DNA of 64,000 nt from Antedon mediterranea (Eukaryota > Echinodermata > Crinoidea > Comatulida > Antedonidae): contig NC_092671.1 in the NCBI RefSeq assembly GCF_964355755.1, positions 35,295,304 through 35,359,303 of the forward strand. Direction: 5' to 3'. Positions within the stretch are counted from its first letter, which is position 1, and each line of letters opens with the position of its first letter. Both the position numbers and the translations under genes were made by a program. This document shows, in pieces, positions 12,197 to 24,500 of this stretch. The notes beneath the pieces were generated by a model. The model saw only the letters and a list, made by a program, of their open reading frames with translations, was not told where the DNA came from and ran no database searches.

Positions 12197-14184
12197 GTAT
12201 GTTTTATATTTATCTACTTGTTTAATTTTTTTAAAGGCACTTTTATCTACTGGAAAACTACTGTATGTTTTTGAAACAGTGACATGCTTCTAGAGAGATA
12301 TCTAGAGTAATTAACATAAAGTAAAGGAAAAATGATTTAACAAATGAAAATTACAAGAAAATTTCACTAAATTATGTACAAAGTATAAGTAACAAACGTC
12401 ATTTAAGGATTTAATAACAAAGAACTAGTGAAGCGTAGCAATTGCAGTAATTATTTGGAAGAAGATACAAGTATGGTTGAACCAAGAAAATACATTAATT
12501 TTTTATCTATTGTCCCATTAATAAATTGTTTCCAAACATCAACACAAGGCACTATCTACTTTTTTATTTTTTCACTATCCTACTTGTTCTATGGACACTT
12601 GGGTTATGTTCCATAAATTAAAAAATAATACAATGCACTACTTGTCAAATGTTCTCTCGTAGACAGTCTTAAACCTAACCTAACTTAGCTAGGCATAGAT
12701 TTGTAGGCCTAGCTGGTAATTTAGCTGGAGGCCTAGCCTGATGCATTCTGGTATTTATAGCGGGCCACTTAAATTAGATTCAACTGATTTTTCACATTTT
12801 TTACCACTTAAAGATGAACAAAATTATCGCAATAGGTCTATGGAGTATTTATTTTTATATAGAAGAATGTAGTTTGTGACCTTAAATTAGATCGAAAAAT
12901 GTAGGTAAAATAGCATTAAATGAGAGTACATTTAAGACATATAAAGTTTGATGAAATGTTGTGTTTTGCTGCAAGATGATATCGTCAAAACAAATAACAA
13001 ATCATTTAATTATGAATATTCTGATATCTTCAAAACAAATAACAAATCATTTAATTATGAATATTCTCTTATGTCTTTATAAATTAGTTATATTTCTATA
13101 TTTTACATTGATTTGAAAATCTATTTCAACCCACCTCTTTTTTCAATACAGTAACAGAAATTTGAATTTCTTACAGGAATGTGAAGATGATAGAATAGAC
13201 CGTTATGTAAAGGTGTACTATCCATTTGTTTGTAACTATAGCCACAGACGATTTTCATACATGAACTTCACAGAAGAGGACAGTGAGTCTAGTAAGCCAG
13301 GTTTAGTTTAAGCCGTTCACATTATTTAATTAAAAATTGTTAATTATATAATCTAGCTTACATGACTGACTGACTGGTTTTTTTTTTCAAAAGTGTCCTC
13401 AACCCCACAAATTGAATCTCTCTCGCCAGAAGGTGTTGATGTCGACAGAAAAAAGAAGACGAAAACAAAATTACTTAAAACTGTTAAAGAAACAAATGTA
13501 CCTTTTAAAAATTCTGCAAAGAAAAAAAAGATAGATGACAAAATTCTGAAGATCATTGATGAAAACGAAAATGATTTAGTGACAACGACCAATTTACACA
13601 TTACATCTTTGCGTGCTGGGAAGAAAAGAAAAATAGAATGTGAAAATGAGAAAGAATTTCATAAGAAAGACAATAAAAAGAAGAAAACAGAAATTGGTTT
13701 ACAAGTAACCATTTCAAAATCAAAAAAGAAAAGAAATGTTCAATGTCAAGATAATGAGAAAATAAACGAAACAACGAATATCGAAACAAAACATGATAAA
13801 AAGAAGAAAAAGAAACGCAAAAAATTGAAGAACTCACAGGACGTTTCTAAAGATCTAGAAATTCAAGAAAGTAGTAGTAGTATAAAAGGAAATAGTAAAA
13901 CACAAATAGTTGCTGACAATACACAAACAAAAACCAAACAGAAGGAAAAAAAGGATGATTCGAATATTATTGATGATGCCTCTGAAAATAAAAATGCCAT
14001 GACTACAAATGTGGCATCTTGTGAAGATGAAGAAGTCATTATTCTTAAAACGGTAAAAAAAAAGAATAAAATCCTAAATGAAGATGATGTGATTGTTCTA
14101 AGTAGTGACCCAGAAGTGACCAAAGATGAAGTAATTGTCATCAGTAGTGAGGATGACACAAGACAGAAAAGCTGTTCAGTCTAG
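12107..14184 (+). CDS. ZCCHC7: ZCCHC7-like zinc-knuckle protein (C-terminal part of gene, 3 exons)
   Basis: Three exons (12107-12196, 13177-13282 or 13300, 13394-14184) join in frame. The junction of the first two completes a CCHC zinc knuckle, CX2CX4HX4C, reading CYNCGKEGHLGYEC, followed by an ECEDDRIDRY...YPFVCNY segment. Vertebrate ZCCHC7 has a comparable block (knuckle, then a PFI-type stretch). ZCCHC7 is the RNA-binding Air-type subunit of the nuclear TRAMP/exosome adaptor. The last exon is extremely Lys-rich (many KKKK/KKRK runs, probable nuclear or nucleolar signals) and ends in three SUMO-interaction-like motifs before TAG. Upstream exons with the start and the other knuckles are not identified. 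Other CCHC proteins are possible. Confidence 0.65.
12976..13067. repeat. Direct duplication, about 45-bp unit, two copies
   Basis: The block tcaaaacaaataacaaatca...tatgaatattct occurs twice back to back within the intron between the first two recognised ZCCHC7-like exons. Confidence 0.85.
13177..13300 (+). CDS. ZCCHC7: ZCCHC7-like exon completing the knuckle
   Basis: The acceptor is TTACAG. It begins ECEDDRIDRY. Two donors in the same phase are possible: GTGAGT after 13282, with better consensus, or GTTTAG after 13300, which adds an acidic/serine SESSKP segment. Both join in frame to 13394. Confidence 0.65.
13394..14184 (+). CDS. ZCCHC7: ZCCHC7-like Lys-rich exon with tandem SIM-like motifs
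   Basis: This 791-nt open exon follows a poly-T tract and AAAAG acceptor. The composition is Lys/Glu/Asp/Ser with almost no hydrophobic core, so the region is disordered. The end reads EEVIILKT (14035), DDVIVLSSD (14089) and DEVIVISSEDD (14131). In-frame GT donors at 14053 (ACG|GTAAAA) and 14131 (GAA|GTAATT) would allow splicing to 14394 instead of reading to the TAG. Confidence 0.65.
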
Positions 14185-14393
14185 TAAAAAAAAAAAAAAT
14201 CGTAATGTTATTTTATTATATGATCATGAAAACGGCACTGACAACAGATTTTAAGAAAATGACACAACAAGAACTCCTTTTGCTTTAGTTTGGGGGCTTC
14301 CTGAAACGGTTAAAAATACTGTTAAACCCCTCACGAATAAAATGAAACGGATGTTTGGAAGAAATATGAAAAAAAAATGACATTATGTTACAG

Positions 14394-14538
14394 GAGGGGA
14401 AAAGGAAGAAGAAAAGAAAAAATAGGCCAAAATCAGCTTACGATGGCAATCAATTTATATGTAATGAACCTGGGTCGGCTCCTGCAGCGCCTAGAAGAAG
14501 GCGAAAGAGGAAAATTGCATCAACATTCAGAAAGTTTG
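14394..14538 (+). CDS. Probable coding exon, Arg/Lys-rich (same gene, alternative 3' end?)
   Basis: It has a TTACAG acceptor and GTATGT donor. It encodes 48 codons plus one base: EGKRKKKRKNRPKSAYDG..., with an RRRRKRK basic run and FRKF at the end. It joins in phase to 14945-15000. Its entry phase (0) fits the in-frame donors within the preceding exon, so it may be an alternative C-terminus of the ZCCHC7-like gene. A separate small gene is the other possibility. Confidence 0.5.
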
Positions 14539-14944
14539 GTATGTTTTGTATGTGTTTTTGTCATTTTAGTTTGCTGTTAGGAAGATGATGTTGAAATGAT
14601 ACTGATACCAACCACAGGTATTAATTAATTCTCGTCCTGACAAACTGTAATTAAAAATTCATCTGCGCCAGAATAAATTGAGAGCTTTCGATTTGCAGTG
14701 ACCTTATTTCATGTTCAGTTTTTGAGTTGTCGCTTGACCCAATTTTGTTGACTCTAAGTCCATGTGGATTCTGATAATTGCATGTTTATGCATTTGTACA
14801 GTCGTTTGTAAAAATCAAGTGACAAAATAATGTGTTGAAATGCATAATTCACAAATTAAGATCTCCCTAATATTTCAACAACAACTTATCCACAGTAATC
14901 ATTTGAATCTATAACTTATTTGATTTAATTTTTCTTCTATGTAG

Positions 14945-15000
14945 GAAAGAGGCTTGGTGCGAAGTCTGAAACAGCTAGTGTGTCTTATAAAATGGAATGA
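14945..15000 (+). CDS. Probable terminal coding exon
   Basis: It starts after TATGTAG and continues the frame of 14394-14538 as GKRLGAKSETASVSYKME followed by TGA. The clean phase match and a donor and acceptor that both obey consensus are the support. Confidence 0.5.
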
Positions 15001-15989
15001 ATGTGACATGCAGTAAACTGAACTGAAAATTGATAACCCTCCCCCCAAACCCAGAATATCCTATTATTTCTATTTCTATTTTTTTTTATGATCCTAGGTT
15101 TCCAACCAATTGTACCTGTATTGAATGAACACATGCAATATAAAATTACCTAGTAAAAAAACAATACTATTATTTACAACAAACAAAAACATTAAATGTT
15201 CCATAACAAGCAAAGTTTATAATTTATAGTCAATGATGAGTTGAACAGCTTTGCTTGATTATTTTGTTTACTATAAATTGATTTATTAATAATACTTAAA
15301 TGTTTGACTACACTAATAATTTGATAATAACTTACTATTACTGTATTGTTATGTCGATTTAAAAATAATCATACTTAATGTTTGACATACGTTTTTTTCC
15401 TAATGTCTGTACAACATTTGGTAATAAATATTTATAGCATACATTTAGACAACCAAACAATCCTTATCTATACTGATTATTATAGATAATCTATACAGAT
15501 TATCGTTTTTGGAAAGCTCATCCCATTCCATTATTTTCATTTTTCAGTATTTATGTCTGAAAGCTGGAATGAAATATATTTCTGTTAAAGGTTGGTTCCC
15601 ACTTGAATACCATGATTAGACTCAGTGGGTTTACCAACAAGCAACAGTTAGATGATTTGTCAGGTCCAAGTTGTGAGAACCAAGCTTAATACACATTATT
15701 GTTATTATTTCAGATTATGTCAATAAAACCAATTATATAACACAACAATGGTACAGAAAGGTGTACTACTCTTATTAGCCTAGTACTTGTTCACAAATTA
15801 TTATTTATTAATCATGTTATCTATTGTTAAGAAATGAAATTAAACATATGTCAAAAGTACTGCTTGAGAAATGTGTTATAAAAAAAGGTAAAATGATAAA
15901 TAAATAAATAATTAATGATGCATTATGTCTAAAATGAAGTAGGCCTACGTCCTTTATAATTTTTATTTTGGTAAAAATTAGTTTCATTT

Positions 15990-16345
15990 ATCAATATGCA
16001 ATTATGGAAGGTAGTAACTTTAGTTTAAAAACTTGATTTTGGCTAGTTTAGACCAATTGTCGAACCTTAGAAAACTAAATGTAAAAATCATGGAAAAAAA
16101 ATGTTTTTCTTTAAATTGTTGTTGAATATGCCATTTTTATGTTCCATAAAATCTTCCAAAAATTGGATGGAAAAAAAAAATATTTACCTGAAAATAAGTC
16201 AAGGGATTGTTGGTTGAATTTAACAGTTTATTTTGTCTTTTAAAAGTTTTTTCTTTTTCTGCGGAAGTGATTAACTTATTAAAACTACAAAATAGCATAT
16301 TCAAAATCTGATTTCATTAATCTTCAGTTTTTATATTGGGGAATC
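15990..16345. mobile_element. Remnant of TTAA MITE family 2
   Basis: The segment 'ttcaaaatctgatttcattaatctt' with neighbouring blocks (gaagtgattaactta, ctgaaaat) matches the interior of the copy at 28340-29089. The ends are decayed here. Confidence 0.5.
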
Positions 16346-17833
16346 TTTAACTTTGTAATCTCTGTGAATCAAATAAAGTTTCCTACTGGGGATTTTTTTC
16401 GAACTTGTTTTCCGAAGTTTGTGAACTGTGTTTTTTGCGACCAGTGTAGACTAGACAACTTCTCTAAACGTTTGGTAGTGGACGTAGGCCTACTCTGGGC
16501 CGGGTTGAGTTTGGCAAGAAAAGTTTACTAGCGTGTATTTCCGAGGACTACCACTCTTTGTAAGGACGATAACGTAAATGTCATACTATTATTGGTGATA
16601 TGTAGGATACATGTTTGCTTTGGTAAAGGATTATCTTTTTTGTAAGGGTACATTCTGTGGACAAGTGCATTATTGCGATTTTATGTTTTAAGCATAGCTG
16701 AGTGACGTCTAGCATTTCGGTTACCATTTCAAGGGACAAATCGGAAATTACTTTAAAATATAATACAATATGTATGAAATTAAATAATACTAAACTTAAA
16801 CAATATTATTTTAATTTAAACTATATATTATACCAGGGAAGAGTGAAATTACAATGTAATTTACCACTTCCCTCATTCTCCGAAATCTTTATGAAATATT
16901 TATGTAGCTCGTAATTGGCTCTACTCCACCCTCAAGCGTTAATCCTAAATTGGTTCAAAATTTAAAAAAGAATACCACAAAGATTAAGGAATATTATGTG
17001 CATTGACAACGTAGTATGCGACAACTTATCGCATTCTATTGGCCTTCAAGCCATCATAAATCATAAATAAATTAAAATTAAAATACTGTACAAAACTTGG
17101 AAAATAATGTGAACTCGGCGAATCTTTGTAGTTTTGCTAGTGTATACGTCTTCACCCGTTTTCTGCAGTTAGCCGAATTTTGTAAACTGTTCTGCATCAG
17201 AAAACATTTCTTGACAAACTTATTATAATTTTTGTTCGAGTTTGCCAACAAACGTTTGCCAATTTAGACTGAGCAACTTCTTCAAACAGTGGCAAACAAA
17301 CGTTTGGTAATTTGTGGAGAAATAAGTTTTCCATGGTAAAAAAGTAACTCGGACCAGTGATTTTGTTGAAGTAATGAGATATATGCATAGGCCTAAAAGT
17401 AAAATATAATATTCCTCCATTCATCTTCTTTCATACCCAAATGAATTTAAGATCAATGTCACTACTTTCCTGAATTTGGATATTTAAAGTTAGTCTATAA
17501 TAATAATAATAGAAACGATGATTTTTAAACGAGCAAAAATAACAGCACTTTGACTTCAAACTAGGCCTAATTATAGCCTAATCTACACTACAATTTCTGT
17601 AGATCATAATGGCAGCACAATTTGCTTACCCATTTGCGGTCGTTATAAACGGACAAATTATTTTGTGGCTATACGTTTTGTCCGTATAATTCAATCAGGG
17701 AATGTTCTGATATTTAATTTGAATAACTGCCCCCAACCAATCATAAATTGTTTTCTCAGAGAGAAAAGATAGAAGATAGGAAGCAATGAAATGAGGAAGA
17801 GATGGTTCTTGAGCAAAAGTTTGAAGGAAGAGT

Positions 17834-17950
17834 AAAGCTCTGTCTACACTATCAAACTTCATGTGACAAAAAATGTGTTGTGCTAAAAGATGGTAGTGAT
17901 CATAATTATATCTCCATCATGTCCATATATGGGCAAATCATATTTTGATT
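17834..17950. mobile_element. Palindromic MITE, family 1, right end lost
   Basis: It starts agctctgtctacactatcaa and holds ccatcatgtccatatatggg near the centre. It then runs out without the inverted right end. Confidence 0.75.
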
Positions 17951-18782
17951 GTTTTTACATCAATATAATAATCATCCAACAATCTAACATTCGCATCGCA
18001 TTTTCAATCTCCGACAAAAACAAATAAAAACTACATAAATAGATTTTATCAATTTATTCTTCTGATTTGTAAAAATATTAAATTTACATGGATAAAAAAA
18101 AATAAAGAGTACAAATGTAATATTTATTCCACATCATTGGAATATTTTCCCCAACCTATTACATCAACAACCTTTTCCTAAATTTATTAAATTAACTCGG
18201 CAACAATTTCAGTTTTTCTAAATCAGTTAATATCCTACATATAAAGAATGCTTATGAGTAAAATTGGGGGTTTATGAGACTGTTTTATTCATTGAGGCAA
18301 AGCTGAGTTGAATCATGGAGTAAAGGTTGAATAGTACAGTAATATTCCACTTACTAACAAATATAAAACATTCAGTATTTGTTTATAACAAATATGATAA
18401 GCAATATTTTATCCAATTAATCTAATGTCAAAGGTCATGCGATTAATAAAGCCACTGCAGAGTAGAGCAATTATCGACGACGCATATTACAGGTTGGTTT
18501 TGCAATTCACCAGCCCATCAAATTGCACATTCTCAAAAGCTGACCATACAATATTACATGAAATGGGTCAAAATAATGCATGACATGTGACACAAAATCA
18601 ACCAATCAAATGACAAGAACACACATAATTGTGTTATACAAATATTGCAAGAAAAATGTTGACAATTATTGAAGTACTTTCTCGAGAAATAATTATATAA
18701 TTATATATTCTAAATACATATATTTAAATCAATAAACTGTGTAGTATTTATTAATCTAGTATATTAATATACACATTATAAC

Positions 18783-19140
18783 TATAGAGGCGGGATTATT
18801 TTAAGTAAATTTTCTTTTGGATGATCCAAAGTCGAATAAAATTCGTAAACTTACGTTTTTTTTACTCTAGCTTTCGCTGGTCAACGACGCAGCTTAATCA
18901 TGAGTGAGTCTCTGTGACTTGGACTTGTTACCATTAGATCTCGTATATTACTTAAAATACTATACAGTGATCCAGATGAACCTTTTTACTAAAGAGGCGG
19001 GATTAGTGTGTACTTCAGTATACAAATTTTGCACAAATTAGGGGACAGGAAAGCACAGTATTGTGTGTCCTTATTTAAACCAGGGAGTTGACAACTCCCT
19101 GTTTAAACTATAGAGGCGGGATTAGTGTGTACTTGAGTGT
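18783..19140. repeat. Three dispersed direct repeats (tagaggcgggatta)
   Basis: Copies start near 18783, 18994 and 19108. The last two extend to about 30 bp (agtgtgtactt). A short hairpin, caggg(ag)ttgacaactccctg, lies between them near 19080. Function is unknown. Confidence 0.6.
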
Positions 19141-21026
19141 GATTACTTTATACTCAGCCATTAAAGGTAATAGTGAGGATTGACAGAGTTCAAAATGGTG
19201 CTGTAGGTACAACAAACATATGTTCGTCATAATTGTGATAACAAAAATGACATGATAATTCTTATGAATTGATTAAAATAAAAATGTCAATGTCATTGTC
19301 ACAGGAAATAATGATATCTATATAATGATTGATTAAATACAAATAGCCAAAAATACTGTAATACTGTAGTAATTCACTACATAAAAACGGCTAAAACAAA
19401 TGATAAAAATAGCATGTACAATATTGAATAGAATATGCCACTCTTCCCGATGCCACCAAAGGAAGTGAGATTAGGAAAGCCTTAACCTCAGGAAATATTA
19501 ATCCAAGGTTTAACACCAATACTTTAATATTAATCTACATTAATCTCCACTAATCTATCTTAATCTCCATTAATCTAATTACAGTAGGTTATGTACAAAT
19601 TTAAAATTAAATGTCCTATATAAAAAGTCAAGTATATCCACATAGTACCATTATGAATAATTTTGCACAACTTAATTTCAAATATTGATATTACAATTAT
19701 GTTAATATATGACATTAACAATCTACAGTAAACAAATAAAACAATAATAATTAAACAAATATTACTAAATTAGCTACTAAGTCTAAAATAAATTGTTCTG
19801 TTGCCGAAATTGAAAAACAGGGTCAATCGGTTTTGATATTTTTTTAGTCTTCTTAAACACTAATACCATTGGGCCAAAAAAATTAAGGGAAAATTCACTC
19901 TTGCAATGCATGCAAAAAAAATCAAATTTTTATCCTTTTTTACTTTATAACTTATATTTTAATTAGAAAATAATCATATAAAATATACTATGAATTACAT
20001 TACTAATGAGATAATAATTATAGTTTATACATATAAACACTTATAAAAAATTAAATATTACTGTATATGTGTTATTACTCGTACATAGAAGTTTTTATTA
20101 TCAAATCAATAAAAATATTATTATACCATTACCATAAATTAGTGTATATTAAATTGAATTAATGTATTTTTGCATTTTTAGTAAATATCGTAATACCATT
20201 TAATACATTTCATCAGAGCCAGAGAATTAAAAATGTGGTATTTAATTGGAGTTTTATATTTGTGCAATGAAACAATATTTTTTATTAAAATTTAAGATCC
20301 ACCAATAAAAAAAAAATTCTTTAAATACGTTGAATCAAATTATACATTATGTAGCAATAACAATTAGTATTTTTAAATACTATTAAATATTGAAGTATTC
20401 AAATATTCAATGTCAAGGTGAAATAAATATATAATATAGTTCTATTAATTATAATTACTGAATTTATGATCTTTATAATTTCTTATATTATTATCAACAG
20501 AAGTTCCACTGAAAAATACCAGAAAATTTGTAAGTAAGTGTAACACATTTTGAGAATTCTAATATTTGAAAATTCTAAATTGAATTTTGTCTTTTTATTT
20601 GGAGTCACTCTCGTGATCTTATAATCTTCATCAGTGGTAACCTTCTTTTATATTTAATAAACAAAATCGAGTACAATTTTTTCATGCTGACTGTACAGTA
20701 CACCCAGAAAAGATATAATGTGAATGCTTGTGACAAGAACAAAATTGACAAAAATTGGGTCCGACGACTTTGCAAAAAATGTTAAATCACCATATATGCG
20801 AATAGTGCCTCCAGTATTCGCCGAAAGTATTTTTTAACGGTTTATTTTCGTATTATTCTATTTCTGTAGAACCATTTTGCTACGAGGCCGCCTTTAAAAA
20901 ATCACGATTTTATAAAATAAACCAAATACATTAATATAAAGATATCTTTACAACTTTAAGAAAGCAAAATGGAAAATAAAGATAGTTTAGAAATATTGAA
21001 AGACAAAACAGTACACTGGAAAAGGG

Positions 21027-21593
21027 TTATAGAGTGAGTGCATCTTCCTTTTCTAGATTGTTAAGGTTATCTACCTTTAACTGTTCAAAATCTCCCGGCT
21101 TATTTGCTAGTATTGCTTCAAAATCGTCCGGCCCCTTTGCTCCTATTGGTTCAAAATTGTTTGCTCCCTTCACTCTTATTGGTTCAAAATCTTCAGGCCG
21201 CTTTACTCTGATAAGTTCATAATCTTCCAGGCTGTCTGATTTTCTTATTGGTTCAAATTTTTGCGAAAATTCTTGACCTCGATAAAATGCATCCAAATTA
21301 AATGTTTTAAACAGAATACTTTCGTGAGGTTGCTCCAAACCGCCCTCAAACAGAATCGCAAAGTTTTGTGTCATTTTTCCAGTAAATGGATCGGTATCTT
21401 CAAAATATGTCAGATCTGAGTACGAACTCTTCAAATTGTATACCATCCATCCTGGACTCCACGTTTCACCGCCGTCGAGGCTTAATTTCACGGTCATGTA
21501 ATCACGGAACTTTCTTGATGCCGGATTCGAGAATAATAACCAACGCTTCCTTGGATGGTTCGGATCCGGGCTCGGGAATGCTATAACACTTCC
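21027..21593 (-). CDS. Sialidase exon 8: third Arg, nucleophile Tyr, repeat tail, stop
   Basis: It follows ATTCCAG. It encodes GSVIAFPSPDP, NPASRKFRD (third Arg), SLDGGETW, SSYSDLTYFED (nucleophile) and FAILFEGG...ESILFK. It then encodes a hydrophilic tail of 11-residue units (FEPIRVKGxxDF type) to TAA at 21029-21027. Confidence 0.93.
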   Translation of the reverse strand, partial: GSVIAFPSPDPNHPRKRWLLFSNPASRKFRDYMTVKLSLDGGETWSPGWMVYNLKSSYSDLTYFEDTDPFTGKMTQNFAILFEGGLEQPHESILFKTFNLDAFYRGQEFSQKFEPIRKSDSLEDYELIRVKRPEDFEPIRVKGANNFEPIGAKGPDDFEAILANKPGDFEQLKVDNLNNLEKEDALTL

Positions 21594-24500
21594 CTGGAAT
21601 GCAAGGAAAAACGATGATTTTAATATCAATTTCTTTTTCATTTTTTTTATATTTATTAGGAGTAGATTCTTGTCATTTGATTGGAGGATTTTTAGGTAAC
21701 ATTGTGGGTCACTACTCCATTGAACTCTTACATTCAAAACTGAAATTGTGTTAATATATACGAGTGCAATGCAAATTTTGTACTGACCAAAAAATCTTAC
21801 CTAACTACAGTAGAACATATGTTTTATGTACACTGACTTTTACGTTCCCTGGGTTTTATGTAAGTATGCATAAAATGACCGATGACGTCATCATTTTTAG
21901 TAATTTATTACTTAAATAGTGTTATTTTCTTACATTGAAGGCGCAATTTAACAAAAAAAAACCACAAAGCCAAGGCTGTGTGAGACAAGCCACACATGCA
22001 TTCCCCTATAATTAAAATTACTGAAGTATGGGCATAAAATGTATCTCCAGCTAGGCCTCACATCTAGCTACGCCTAGCCTAGATTAGTCTAGGCTAAGCT
22101 AGCGACCACTGTGTGAGTAAAGTAGGTAAACACGACAGCCTTTTTAACTACGATGTACATATTTGGGGGTTAATTTAAGGTCCACCTGGATTTTACAAAT
22201 CCTATGTTTTACATATGTCTTTTGGTCCCGTACCATATGTAAAACGAAGGTTCTACTGTAATTGTGAATGTGACAAAAAGGTATATATTTACAGTACTAC
22301 CATTGTCCAAAATGGTCCTGGGATGTAGTATATAATACTTAGTTTTCTCATGTTTACTCCCTAAATTTGAGGCTCCTTTACCTGGCAACCTGCTGCCTTT
22401 GATGGTATTGTATAAAAATCATCAACAATTTTAAAGCCAGGTTCAATCAATTCTTGTTTAATCTTCGGGTAAGAAAATGTCAAGCCACCATCAACGCTGT
22501 AAGACTGTATTCGAGGCAATAATGCATTTAATGTTCTTGTATTTAACATGACTGTTCCATTATCTAGTTCAACAACCTGAAAAAAAACCAGAGTTTTATG
22601 AGCATAATAATATTCTATCTACAAATTGAATATAGCCTGTTAAAACATTAATATTTTCCGGTCATACCTGCCAGTTTCTATAGCTTTACTAGCGAGTGGC
22701 CAAGCGGTTAAGACAGAGGGACCGTAATTATGGAACCATAATATCGGCAATGGTTTGAGGCTCACTCGCTCCATGGTTCTGGTGAAGTCTTTCATTAAAC
22801 TCAATGAACATTTAGGTATTTCCCTGAATTGTATTCACTTAGGAGATTTTTTTTCAGGGCAATCCCTATTTGTCTCAAAAAATGTTCTTTAAAGTGCATG
22901 CGAGCATTCTGTGTACACTGGATCTAAGGTTTTAAACTGGTTCTGGTGGTAGAACAAGTCTTTTGGCAAAGGATTATAAACCGTTTATAGTCCTTATCCG
23001 AGAAGACTCGTTCTACCACCAGAACTATGGAGCGAGTGACCCTAGAACCTTTGCTGATGTTATGGCTATGTATGGTTTCAATGTTTTATCCGCTCGGCCA
23101 CTCACTCAGTCAATCAAAAATTATCCTTTTAAACCTTCTTATAAGTCTATTCCAATACCCTTTCACATCTGCAAAATGTAAAAACTTGTAACAAGTTGTA
23201 ACCAGGTTTGATAAGTGTGAATAATTTTGCAGAAAGGTCACCTGTGAAATCTCGGGAGATTGATGAGAGGCCTGTTTTTTGTTTCAAGAAGTTTCTGAGT
23301 TCTTACTGTGTACGCGTGTATTGGCCTGGTATTAAACTGACCTAACATAGTTATAAAATAGCGCGCAACTATATTTTTCTTCCACTATTTCTCAGGCTTC
23401 ATGTATGCGTGTATGAAAACGTGTAATAAATCGGGAGATCAAACTTAGTTAAAATTGGTTATAAGTTGTAAAAAATTATGCAGATGTGAAAAGGGTACTA
23501 GAGTCCAAAACATGGTACTTACTGTAGCTTCATTAGTGTGGATGGGATACCCAGACTTTGGTTCCTGTGAAAAGGGTATTTTACCCCCCGTCTGCCAATT
23601 ATCTCCAAAGTCATCACTGTAGATAACATTTGCATAATTTGTGGTGTTTGAGAAATTGTCTAAATCAACTGAAATAAAAGCAACATTTAGTTATAGTACA
23701 GTCAAGTGTAAAACTTTTCCAATACCAGACTTTTCCTGATGTCCAAAATGTTCCAAATTCATTTTTACCATTAAAAACACATTCCCAATACCAGACTTTC
23801 AAGAAAACCAGAGACTTAGCCATCCCAAACGTGTCCGATATTGAGAGAGTTGACTGTATCAAATTTAGATGATAAAAAAAGAACTATAAATATGTAGTTC
23901 TGTAGTCCGAGGTTTATTAGGGAGTTTGATGTGTGGTGACCAAATTATGACCTAACTAGGTCACTGTCTGGATCTAGAAACCATTTAGGGTATGTTCAGA
24001 TTCACAGAGTTATGCTTTTGTATCGCAAGCAATGTCATATTATAATTAGCATCGTAACACCAAAGTGTTCAGATTTGGCCGAACATCTGGTATGCAGTAA
24101 ATTTGATTGATTAGAGGTCAAAATCGTTGATGTTGGAGGTGGTTCAGTTTCATTACACCGCGTACGATACAAAAGCATAACTCCGTAGGTCTGAACAAGT
24201 CCTTAAACTGTGTTGAGGTGGGGAGCTAGGAAGCACTTCCAACTTCCCCACATGCACACAATAAATTGACATGACCAAAATCAGCCTAAATTCAATTCAA
24301 TGTGATCATTTAAATTTGTCTTGGGACAGCCAGCGTTAATGTATCCTATTTATGGACATCCTAAACCTACCTAAATGCATGCCAATGTGATCTTTCACAA
24401 AGTAGTTTCCTGGAACCATTAAACGGCCAGATTTAAGTTTAATGCCGTGGCCTGGTCCGGGAGCATACAGCGCAGGTAGAGGGCGTATTGCTGCTAACGT

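Larger units (their letters stand above)
15001..21026. other. Convergent intergenic region, AT-rich with scattered repeats
   Basis: It lies between the 3' ends of the ZCCHC7-like gene (+) and the sialidase (-). It holds a TTAA-family remnant at about 15990-16345, a family-1 MITE at 17834-17950, three direct copies of a tagaggcgggatta block (18783-19130) and two related blocks with caaacgttt motifs (16390-16480, 17160-17320). The rest, notably 19150-21000, is AT-rich with no recognised features. Confidence 0.5.

Noticed and set aside
13353-14159. Three minus-strand ORFs opposite the Lys-rich exon
   Set aside because: Phe/Ser/Leu-rich mirror translations of an AAG/AAA-rich coding strand. The plus strand has the supported splice sites.
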